Assembly: GCA_902557215.1 (NCBI GenBank)
Contig: CACDZM010000003.1
Coordinates: 62,001-126,000 of the forward strand
Direction: 5' to 3'
Length of the DNA stretch: 64,000 nucleotides
From: an uncultured Pelagibacteraceae bacterium
GTDB lineage: Bacteria > Pseudomonadota > Alphaproteobacteria > Pelagibacterales > Pelagibacteraceae
The position numbers and the translations under genes are program-made. A model generated the notes under the pieces. The model saw only the letters and a list, made by a program, of their open reading frames with translations, was not told where the DNA came from and made no database searches. Below are positions 56,338 through 64,000 of the stretch, piece by piece; the first letter of the stretch is position 1; each line of letters opens with the position of its first letter.

Positions 56338-58164
56338 TTAATTTACAATTAAATTTGGGTTTTCATTATAATAAAATTTTGCACACGGTTTATCATTAAT
56401 TTTATTTTTCGAAATTTTATTTGTATAATTTTTAACATTAAAATGAAAAATTTTTGAATATAGACCATTGTCTTGATCTCTCGTAAGAACCCATAATGGA
56501 TATTCCAAAGTTCTCCAATTAGTTTTATCTCCATCTATTCCAATTATCTTACAATTAATTTCAACAACCTTATTAGAAACTTTTTTGTAGGTTTTGTATT
56601 TTTCAAAGTTAAATGTAAAATAAAGTTTTTCTCTATTATTATGTATGAAATACGGCGGTTTAATTTTTAATCCCAATATAGAGTCTTTTTCTAAACTAAA
56701 TAATATTGGCCTTGTATGATTCATTAGCAAATAAGGCAAACTAAAAGTAAAAAGAATAATTGAGACAAATAAATAAAATCTAATTGACTTTATTTTATAA
56801 AATCCAAAACTTACAATCGGCGCAAATAATATGAAAAAAGGTAACAATAGTCTATTAGCATGAGGGTTCCATTTCAGGATAATTGAAAATAACAAAAAAC
56901 TTATAATTAAATTAATTACATATATCATTATTGACGGTTTGAGATTACGATTAAAGCTTAAAACAAAAATTACAAAAATTATTATAAAAAAATGTAAAGT
57001 GTTCGATGCATAACTCTCATAAAGTGAAAAAAATGTCCAGTATTCCTCTTCGAACGTTGTTCTAGGATCGGTAATAGATATCTCAAGGTAGTCATGAATT
57101 TTATGTATAAAATCTCGAACTTTATCATTAACTTTTGCACTTGGCACCATTAGATTGAACGACACATTTCTTGCAATATTTGATGATAAAACTTTAATGT
57201 TAAAATTCTCATTGACATACCCTTGTCCTTGAAAATTATGTAGACCGATTGGATTTCCATAAATTTCAAAATTCCTTTTAAATGGACCAAAATTTATGAT
57301 GAAAATTATTAAGGGAATTATAAATAATGGGACAAAGTGATTTGGTTTTTTTAACGCGATAAACAGCAGCCATATACAAAAAGGGAATGCTAAGATATAA
57401 GCTGTTTGTTTAGTTATTATAGCCAAACCTAATGAAAAAGATGAACCAAAAATGTACTTTATTAATTTAGTGTTTCTGTATCTGAGCACAAAATAAACAA
57501 ATATAACTATCCATAATGAGACGACATAATCTGTTTGGGTGCTACTACTTTGTAAAATGCCCATTGGGATAGTAGCACAAAATAAAGCGCTTAATAGTTG
57601 CGATTTTTTATTTGCTCCGAATTCTTTAGCTATTGAAGAAACTCCAATAACACACCCAATCATTGAAAACCATTGGACTAAATTTGCAAAATAATCTCCA
57701 TAAAATAATAATTGCAAATGAAGTATTACAAATTCAGAAAATGGTGATACAAAAAGTTGACGTGGAATTGAAGTTGGGTAATATTCCACATTATTATTTT
57801 GTATCCAATGCATTACTCTGGGCATATGATAACTAAGAGAGTCAGGAGAGTTAGGTGGATAAATAAGAGCTGTAAAAAAAGTTATAATTAATATTACACA
57901 GATTAAAATTAAATATAATAAATTTAAATCATAAATAATTTTCTTTTTTTTAAATCTATCGTAGAGACGTGATGCTAATGATTGTCTAAATTTATAAAAT
58001 GTAAAAAAAAATAAAATTATCCAAAAAATGAAAATAGAGATCCTATTTATCAATCCCAAAAAACTTAAAAATTCCGTTGTAAATACAATAAAAAAACCAA
58101 ATGAAATATAGCTCCATAAAAAAAATTCTCTTATTGTCTCTCTATTTCCCTCTTTTTCTAGCAT
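56338..58164 (-). CDS. Polytopic membrane protein, glycosyltransferase 39/PMT-like
   Basis: Many TM segments; 'YPPNSPDSLSYHMPRVMHWIQNNNVEYYP' early acidic loop typical of GT-C enzymes. Confidence 0.7.
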   Translation of the reverse strand: MLEKEGNRETIREFFLWSYISFGFFIVFTTEFLSFLGLINRISIFIFWIILFFFTFYKFRQSLASRLYDRFKKKKIIYDLNLLYLILICVILIITFFTALIYPPNSPDSLSYHMPRVMHWIQNNNVEYYPTSIPRQLFVSPFSEFVILHLQLLFYGDYFANLVQWFSMIGCVIGVSSIAKEFGANKKSQLLSALFCATIPMGILQSSSTQTDYVVSLWIVIFVYFVLRYRNTKLIKYIFGSSFSLGLAIITKQTAYILAFPFCIWLLFIALKKPNHFVPLFIIPLIIFIINFGPFKRNFEIYGNPIGLHNFQGQGYVNENFNIKVLSSNIARNVSFNLMVPSAKVNDKVRDFIHKIHDYLEISITDPRTTFEEEYWTFFSLYESYASNTLHFFIIIFVIFVLSFNRNLKPSIMIYVINLIISFLLFSIILKWNPHANRLLLPFFILFAPIVSFGFYKIKSIRFYLFVSIILFTFSLPYLLMNHTRPILFSLEKDSILGLKIKPPYFIHNNREKLYFTFNFEKYKTYKKVSNKVVEINCKIIGIDGDKTNWRTLEYPLWVLTRDQDNGLYSKIFHFNVKNYTNKISKNKINDKPCAKFYYNENPNLIVN

Positions 58165-58358
58165 GTTAATACAAATATATTAATTTATATCATTACTAAA
58201 CAATTAAAGTAATTATGTATTAAAAAATTTTTGTAAAGAAATTTTTAATTTACCAAATACTGACAGCATTAATTCCTTATAGAGACAATTAAATTAATTC
58301 AAAAACATCTGTTCTTGTATAATTTTTAATAGTGTTGTAAAACCTAATCTATGATTAA

Positions 58359-58435
58359 GGGCCTGTAGCTCAGTTGGTTAGAGCAGTACACTCATAATGT
58401 ATTGGTCCCAGGTTCGAGTCCTGGCGGGCCCACCA
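58359..58435 (+). tRNA. tRNA with CAT anticodon, probably tRNA-Ile2 (lysidine-modified) rather than elongator Met
   Basis: GGGCCTG/CGGGCCC acceptor, loop CTCATAA, canonical T-arm CCAGG-TTCGAGT-CCTGG, CCA encoded. Isotype from general resemblance only. Confidence 0.8.
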
Positions 58436-58450
58436 GAAATTAATAGTTTT

Positions 58451-59041
58451 TCATTTATTTGAAAAATTTTTTAAACTTGTAAAAAGTGCCTCTATATCTC
58501 CATCCGCGCCTTGAATTATAGAATTAAACTCCTCTTTTTGAGTTCTAGCCAGACTTAATCCCTCGATTATTAAATCTCTTATTAAGGGTTTTTCTGGATT
58601 TTTTGTATAAATTCTCCAATCAATCTTAATGGCTGGCCTTTTATCAGTTGCTGCTAAAGTGCTAGTGACTATTGTATAATTATCATTAATTTTCTCTTTT
58701 GAATTAACTTCTATAACTGGATTAGAGTATTCAGCAAGCCTACTTGAAAAACTATTTAGAAAATAATCTTTAAAAACTTTTGCGTACTCTTTCTTTTTGT
58801 CATCCGATAAAGCCTTTCTATGTTTGCCCAAAGAATAAAATCCAATGCCTCTTATATCTACAGTATCAAGAGCTATTTTTTTTAATTCTAGAATTCTTTC
58901 TTCTTTTGTTTTGTCTCCACTCAGAGTGTTAGACGCCCTATTTACTGTAGATTGAACAAAAATGTCTGGCTCAATAGAACTAGCTGTTTTAAGTGAAACT
59001 AAAAATATTATTAAATTTAAGGCAAGGAATTTTTTAATCAT
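58451..59041 (-). CDS. mlaC: MlaC/Ttg2D family phospholipid-binding protein
   Basis: Signal peptide; 'RGIGFYSLGKHRKALSDDKKKEYAKVFKDYFLNSFSSRLAEY', 'KIDWRIYTK...IRDLIIEGLSLARTQKEEFNSII'. Confidence 0.9.
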   Translation of the reverse strand: MIKKFLALNLIIFLVSLKTASSIEPDIFVQSTVNRASNTLSGDKTKEERILELKKIALDTVDIRGIGFYSLGKHRKALSDDKKKEYAKVFKDYFLNSFSSRLAEYSNPVIEVNSKEKINDNYTIVTSTLAATDKRPAIKIDWRIYTKNPEKPLIRDLIIEGLSLARTQKEEFNSIIQGADGDIEALFTSLKNFSNK

Positions 59042-59050
59042 TATAAAAAA

Positions 59051-59839
59051 TTATTGCTCTTCGATTTCTTCCCAATCAGAGTCGTCCATTGTATTAATAA
59101 CTCCTCTTGTATTTAAAATCTTTTGTTTTCTATCTTGTAAATATAAACTTTTTACTGAAGCATAAAAATCAATAGCATTTTCCTCTAAATTATCAAAAGA
59201 CTCAATATTTTTTGCTCTAAAGTTAATGCCATCCGCTCCTCGACTCACATAATAGTCTTTTTCATTAAAGTATCTGGTATCATTTTTAACACTAACATTA
59301 TACCAGGGATCTCCTCCAAAAATATTTATCACGGAACCTGCGGTATCTCTAATAGTAGATGGACCTAAAACTGGCAAAACTATATAGCATCCCGGACCAA
59401 CCCCAGCTGTACCTAAAGATTGTCCATAGTCTTCCTTAACATATTCTGAAAAACCCATCTGTGTTGCAACATCAAAAATTCCTAAAATTCCTAGTGTGGT
59501 ATTGATTACAAATCTTCCAGTGTTTATACCTGCCTCTTTAAAATTTCCTTGAAGAATATTATTAGGTATGGTTACTAAGTTAGATAAATTGTTTAAGCTG
59601 TTTCCAACCCCTGTTCTGACTGGCGAAGGAAGAATTCGGTAGGCTTTAGCAACCGGCTCAAATAAAATTCCATCTAATGCTTGGTTAAAAGCGAATGTTG
59701 CTCTATTAAGTCCTTCAAAACAATCTTTTACATTAGACGGATCATTTTTTTTTAGTAAAAGTTCACCATCTGAGCCTGCATAAGCATTAGTAGTTAACGC
59801 AAAAGTTGTAATTAAAATTATAGCTAACTTTTTTATCAT
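59051..59839 (-). CDS. mlaA: MlaA/VacJ family lipoprotein-like protein
   Basis: 'DCFEGLNRATFAFNQALDGILFEPVAKAYR', 'GVGPGCYIVLPVLGPSTIRDT'. Start at internal MIKKLAIIL. Confidence 0.92.
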   Translation of the reverse strand: MIKKLAIILITTFALTTNAYAGSDGELLLKKNDPSNVKDCFEGLNRATFAFNQALDGILFEPVAKAYRILPSPVRTGVGNSLNNLSNLVTIPNNILQGNFKEAGINTGRFVINTTLGILGIFDVATQMGFSEYVKEDYGQSLGTAGVGPGCYIVLPVLGPSTIRDTAGSVINIFGGDPWYNVSVKNDTRYFNEKDYYVSRGADGINFRAKNIESFDNLEENAIDFYASVKSLYLQDRKQKILNTRGVINTMDDSDWEEIEEQ

Positions 59840-59891
59840 TTTAGTCTTTATAATGTATAAATTATTAAAGTACATTAACTATTTACCATAA

Positions 59892-60635
59892 ATGAGATCA
59901 AAATTAGCCCTAAATTTGACTACTAATTACTCAGTTAATTTCAATTTACCCAAGAGATCAAAAAAAAAAATAATTTTTATAATAATCCACTACACAGGAA
60001 TGAAAAATGAAATAGAGGCAATAAAAAAATTGTGTGATTATAGATCGAATGTAAGCTCACATTACTTTGTTAAAAACAATGGTGAAATTTTGAATTTAGT
60101 TCCTGATTTATATGAGGCTTGGCATGCAGGCAAATCTAGTTGGAAACATTACAAATTTTTAAATAAATTTTCAATTGGTATTGAGATCAGCAATCCTGGA
60201 CATGAGCATGGTTATAAAAAATTTAATTCTAATCAAATTTCTTCACTCATTAAATTACTTAAATATTTGCAAAAAAAGTATGATGTGAATTGTGAAAATA
60301 TATTGGGTCATTCTGATATAGCTCCAGATCGTAAAAAAGATCCTGGAGAAAAATTCCCATGGCAAAAATTAGCAAATAAAAATTTATGTAAATGGTATAA
60401 TTTATCTAATCTTGCATTGATAAAGAAAAGAAATTTAAAAGTTAACTTTTATGAAAAAAAAATTTTTATTGAAAATTTACATAAGATGGGATACCCAAAA
60501 ATGAGTAAAATTGGAAAGAAAAATTATAACGTTTATCTTATAAAAGCTTTTCAGAGAAAATTTAGACAAAATTTAATCAACGGGAAAATTGATCAAGAAT
60601 GTTTTGTAATTAGTAAAAATCTTCTTAAAACTTAA
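59892..60635 (+). CDS. N-acetylmuramoyl-L-alanine amidase (AmpD/amidase_2)
   Basis: 'FIIIHYTGMKNEIEAIKKL', 'SSHYFVKNNGEILNLVPDLYEAWHAGKSSW', 'ILGHSDIAPDRKKDPGEKFPW'. Confidence 0.92.
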   Translation: MRSKLALNLTTNYSVNFNLPKRSKKKIIFIIIHYTGMKNEIEAIKKLCDYRSNVSSHYFVKNNGEILNLVPDLYEAWHAGKSSWKHYKFLNKFSIGIEISNPGHEHGYKKFNSNQISSLIKLLKYLQKKYDVNCENILGHSDIAPDRKKDPGEKFPWQKLANKNLCKWYNLSNLALIKKRNLKVNFYEKKIFIENLHKMGYPKMSKIGKKNYNVYLIKAFQRKFRQNLINGKIDQECFVISKNLLKT

Positions 60636-60639
60636 AAAT

Positions 60640-60669
60640 TTGACTTGATATTTAAAAATTAAATTATAA
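60640..60669 (+). promoter_or_regulatory. Predicted sigma70 promoter of rnpB
   Basis: TTGACT (60640-60645), 18-nt spacer, TTATAA (60664-60669), about 11 nt before the RNA P1 strand. Confidence 0.5.
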
Positions 60670-60679
60670 ATTGTAAATG

Positions 60680-61034
60680 TCAGATGAACGACTTATCGCT
60701 TTAATTATATTGAAGAGGAAAGTCCGGGCTCTACAAGGATACAGTGCCAGGTAATACCTGGCGGGGGAAACCCTAGGGACAGTGCCACAGAAAATAAACC
60801 GCCATAACATGGTAAGGGTGAAAAGGTGTGGTAAGAGCACACCGGTTCTATTGGTAACAATGAACGCTGGAAAACCCCACTGGGAGCAAGACTAAATAGA
60901 GATGACATTGTTTTAAAAAAACTAAAAGCCATCCTTGGCTCGTCATCTGGGTTAGTTGCTTGAGTTTAAGAGTGATCTTAAATCTAGAGAAATGATAAGT
61001 TTAAATGACAGAACCCGGCTTATAGTTCATCTGG
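60680..61034 (+). ncRNA. rnpB: RNase P RNA, bacterial type A
   Basis: 'gaggaaagtccgggct' and 'acagaacccggcttat' core; P1 strands cagatgaac (60681-60689) and gttcatctg (61025-61033) perfectly complementary. Confidence 0.96.
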
Positions 61035-61123
61035 CAAATATCTAAATATTTCTTACAAATGTTCATGTTTTGGTTCATTATTTAAATGACGCTTATAGAT
61101 AAATTTATGAATAAATGAGGGTA

Positions 61124-61151
61124 TTGACTCTTTTTTAAAAACCCATAATAT
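61124..61151 (+). promoter_or_regulatory. Predicted sigma70 promoter of mraZ
   Basis: TTGACT (61124-61129), 16-nt spacer, TAATAT (61146-61151). Confidence 0.6.
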
Positions 61152-61165
61152 CCCAGTTATTCCCA
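61141..61165 (-). promoter_or_regulatory. Three direct TGGG repeats, 10-bp period, predicted MraZ operator
   Basis: Minus strand TGGGA-ATAAC-TGGGA-TATTA-TGGGT; plus strand ACCCA 61141-61145, TCCCA 61151-61155 and 61161-61165. Confidence 0.75.
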
Positions 61166-61194
61166 TATAGAGGGAATAAAGGAATTTATGGTTT

Positions 61195-61650
61195 ATGTTT
61201 TTATCAACCTACGAAAACAAATTAGACAAAAAAGGAAGGGTGTCAGTGCCTGCAAGTTTTAGATCTTACCTATCTAATCTAGGTTATAATGGAGTGATTT
61301 GTTACCCTTCATTTAACAATCAATCAATTGAGGCTTGGCCACAAGATAGAATAGAAAAAATTTCAAATTCAATCGACTTATTAAATCCTTTTGAAGAAAA
61401 ACGAGATTTCTTTGCAACTTCAATATTATCTGAAAGTATCAATTTACAATTTGATAGTGAGGGAAGAATTACCCTAACACCAAAATTATTAAAACACACA
61501 AAAATCAAAAATAGCATGATATTTGTTGGTCAAGGAAAAACATTTCAAATTTGGGAACCAACAATATTTGAAAAATTTAAGGTAACTGCAAGAAAAAAAT
61601 CAAATCTTAATCGAGCAAGTCTTAAATGGGAGAATAAATTAAACAATTAA
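61195..61650 (+). CDS. mraZ: Transcriptional regulator MraZ
   Basis: 'FLSTYENKLDKKGRVSVPASFRSYL', 'FDSEGRITLTPKLLKHTKIKNSMIFVGQGKTFQIWEP'. Confidence 0.95.
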   Translation: MFLSTYENKLDKKGRVSVPASFRSYLSNLGYNGVICYPSFNNQSIEAWPQDRIEKISNSIDLLNPFEEKRDFFATSILSESINLQFDSEGRITLTPKLLKHTKIKNSMIFVGQGKTFQIWEPTIFEKFKVTARKKSNLNRASLKWENKLNN

Positions 61651-61659
61651 GGGGGAAAA

Positions 61660-63117
61660 ATGACAATAAACTTTAAAACACCTGAGATACGAGAATTACA
61701 GCCACGACTTTTGGTCATGGGAGTAGGTGGTGCAGGGGGTAATGCAATTAATGAGATGATAGATAATGGAATGCAAGGGGTAGAATTTATTGCAGTGAAC
61801 ACCGATGCACAGGATTTAAAACATAGTAAGGCTAAATCAAAAATTCAAATTGGATTAAATTTAACCAAAGGTTTAGGTGCAGGTGCAAAAATTGATATTG
61901 GTCAAGCTGCTGCAGATGAGTCTTTAAATGAGATTGTAAATATTTTGCAAGGTGCAAATATGGTTTTTATTGCTGCTGGCATGGGAGGTGGTACTGGCAC
62001 TGGTGCAGCTCATGTTATAGCGAGAGCAGCAAAAGAGTTAAATATACTAACAGTTGGCGTTGTAACCCTTCCTTTTCTGTATGAAGGTCCTTCTAGAATG
62101 AGAAGAGCTCAGATTGGTCTTGAAGAACTTAGAAAGCATGTCGATACAATCATAGTGATTCCAAATCAAAATTTATTTAAAATCGCAAACGAACAAACTA
62201 CTTTTGAGGAGTCTTTTAATTTATCAAATAATGTTTTAATGCACGGGGTTCAAAGCGTAACAGACTTGATGGTAAGACCAGGAATAATTAACCTTGATTT
62301 TGCAGATGTTGAAACTGTAATGGCATCCATGGGTAAAGCAATGATGGGAACAGGAGAAGCAGAAGGCGATGGCAGAGCGATGCAAGCTACGGAGATGGCA
62401 ATAAGCAATCCTTTAATTGATGACTATACTTTAAAAGGTGCTAAGGGCTTATTAGTAAATATTACTGGTGGCAAGGATCTAAAATTATTTGAAGTTGATG
62501 AGGTAGTAAATAAAATACGATCAGAAGTTGAGGCTGATGCTGAAGTAATTATTGGAGCTATAACTGACCCTTTACTCGAGGGTAAAATAAGAGTTTCTAT
62601 AGTCGCTACCTCATTAGATGGACAACAACCTGAGACAAAATCAGTAATCAATATGGTACACCGTATTCAAAATAGAAACCCTGGATACTCTGATTTTTCA
62701 AATTTAAGTTCGACAACTTCTTTTAATTTTTTGAGCAATAATCAGTCACCTCTATCTCATGGTGCAAATGCTCTTAAACTTGAGAATGAAGTCACTCCAG
62801 AAAATTTAAATGAATCTGTTGATGATTTAAACAATCAATATAATGAAGAGCTATTGAAAAACCAGGATGCAAAAAACATTGTTGAAAATATTTCAGACCA
62901 AGGAGAAGTATCTTTTTCTCAAGAAGCGCTAGTGTCATCTGAAATGGGTCAGGCTCCAGCAAATGACTTAAGAGAATTTGGAGTAGAAGCTGAAGGACCT
63001 GATCTCTTTAGCTCAAAGAGTGATGATACAACCTCAGAGGATTTATTGGGATCAACAGAGGATGATCAAGATGACGATCTTGAAATACCAGCATTTTTAA
63101 GAAGACAAAAAAATTAA
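61660..63117 (+). CDS. ftsZ: Cell division protein FtsZ
   Basis: 'VMGVGGAGGNAINEMI', 'AAGMGGGTGTGAAHVIA', 'NLDFADVETVMASMGKAMMGTGEAEG', C-terminal peptide 'DDLEIPAFLRRQKN'. Confidence 0.97.
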   Translation: MTINFKTPEIRELQPRLLVMGVGGAGGNAINEMIDNGMQGVEFIAVNTDAQDLKHSKAKSKIQIGLNLTKGLGAGAKIDIGQAAADESLNEIVNILQGANMVFIAAGMGGGTGTGAAHVIARAAKELNILTVGVVTLPFLYEGPSRMRRAQIGLEELRKHVDTIIVIPNQNLFKIANEQTTFEESFNLSNNVLMHGVQSVTDLMVRPGIINLDFADVETVMASMGKAMMGTGEAEGDGRAMQATEMAISNPLIDDYTLKGAKGLLVNITGGKDLKLFEVDEVVNKIRSEVEADAEVIIGAITDPLLEGKIRVSIVATSLDGQQPETKSVINMVHRIQNRNPGYSDFSNLSSTTSFNFLSNNQSPLSHGANALKLENEVTPENLNESVDDLNNQYNEELLKNQDAKNIVENISDQGEVSFSQEALVSSEMGQAPANDLREFGVEAEGPDLFSSKSDDTTSEDLLGSTEDDQDDDLEIPAFLRRQKN

Positions 63118-63135
63118 TGGTCTTCAAAAAAATAA

Positions 63136-64000
63136 ATGAGTGCCATCATGGTAACGGATACCGTAAAACATTATCCGGCACTGCTTAATGAATTAATAAG
63201 CATTATTACCCCTCAACATGGTGGCACATTTATCGATTGCACATTTGGTCAAGGCGGATATACAAAAAAAATCTTAAGTTTTAAAAATACTCAAGTTATT
63301 GCACTTGATAGAGATTTACAAACTAAAAAAATTGCTGACCTACTTCTTAAGAAATATCAAAATAGATTTTTATTCAAAAATAAAAAATTTAGTCAACTTA
63401 ACGATCTTAAAATTAAAAATGAGAATATTAAAGGTATAATTTTCGATTTAGGTTACTCATATATTCAAATTAAAGATCCAAAAAAAGGCCTCTCATTTAA
63501 TTCAACTGGAGAGCTAAATATGCAGATGGGTTTAAATAATTTTTCAGCTAAAGACGTAATAAATAAATTAAATGTCAAAGAGTTAGAAAAAATATTTAAA
63601 TTTTTTGGTGAAGAAAAAGAGGCAAAAAAGATTGCAATAAACATTATCAAAGAAAGAGGGATTAGAAAGATAGATACTAAAGGCTTAGTTGAACTAGTAG
63701 AAAAAACAAAGAAAAAAAAGAGTTTTAAAACTCATAGCTCTACAAAAGTTTTTCAAGCATTAAGAATATTTGTAAATAAAGAAATAAGTGAACTAATTTA
63801 CGGTTTAATAGCTGCTACAAAAGTATTAAAAAAAGATGGAGTATTAGCGGTAGTAACTTTCCATTCTTTAGAGGACAAAATTGTAAAATATTTTTTTAAA
63901 AGTTTATCAGAAAACAAAAGTGTTTCTCGATATTTTCCTAAAATAGATCAACCAGAAACATTATTTAAATTAGTTGAAAAAAAACCAAAAACACCCACAA
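63136..64000 (+). CDS. rsmH: 16S rRNA m4C1402 methyltransferase, truncated by window end
   Basis: '[36 protein letters not shown]', '[16 protein letters not shown]', '[21 protein letters not shown]'. Confidence 0.94.
   Translation, partial: MSAIMVTDTVKHYPALLNELISIITPQHGGTFIDCTFGQGGYTKKILSFKNTQVIALDRDLQTKKIADLLLKKYQNRFLFKNKKFSQLNDLKIKNENIKGIIFDLGYSYIQIKDPKKGLSFNSTGELNMQMGLNNFSAKDVINKLNVKELEKIFKFFGEEKEAKKIAINIIKERGIRKIDTKGLVELVEKTKKKKSFKTHSSTKVFQALRIFVNKEISELIYGLIAATKVLKKDGVLAVVTFHSLEDKIVKYFFKSLSENKSVSRYFPKIDQPETLFKLVEKKPKTPT

Noticed and set aside
60705-60932. 75-aa minus-strand ORF (MAFSFFKTMSSLFSLAPSGVFQRS...)
   Set aside because: Lies antisense inside the RNase P RNA gene; reflects the RNA's higher GC, not coding.
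63465-63650. 61-aa minus-strand ORF near the window end
   Set aside because: Antisense to rsmH, which is truncated by the window and hence missing from the ORF track.

Overview
This 64 kb window is AT-rich and very densely packed. It looks like a streamlined alphaproteobacterial chromosome, most likely SAR11/Pelagibacterales; that assignment is inferred from gene content, compactness and composition, with no search run. Main blocks, left to right: a carotenoid/retinal operon (blh start?-crtY-crtB-crtI) directly behind the ATP synthase F0 operon; smc-dsbA-DUF721/mutY; a CcrM-type methyltransferase; tRNA-Gln-cca; petABC; ychF-pth-rplY-prs-pgeF-lgt; a MarR/OmpR/EnvZ regulator block; uvrC/uvrB; carAB; yqeY-dnaG-rpoD; a small surface-polysaccharide island between tRNA-Val(GAC) and a tRNA(CAT); mlaA/mlaC; rnpB; and mraZ-ftsZ-rsmH. 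I saw no CRISPR array, IS element or prophage. The strongest observations are: (1) a ccrM promoter with one GANTC site in the spacer and one overlapping the -10; (2) three TGGG boxes at 10-bp period over the mraZ promoter, in a rearranged mraZ-ftsZ-rsmH order; (3) a short SMC with no visible hinge; (4) a tRNA-Val(GAC) with perfect stems but a degenerate D/T-loop core; (5) tRNA genes abutting downstream start codons, including the cca gene; (6) all eight convergent CDS pairs lacking any intergenic DNA; (7) F0 ATPase-carotenoid operon linkage.
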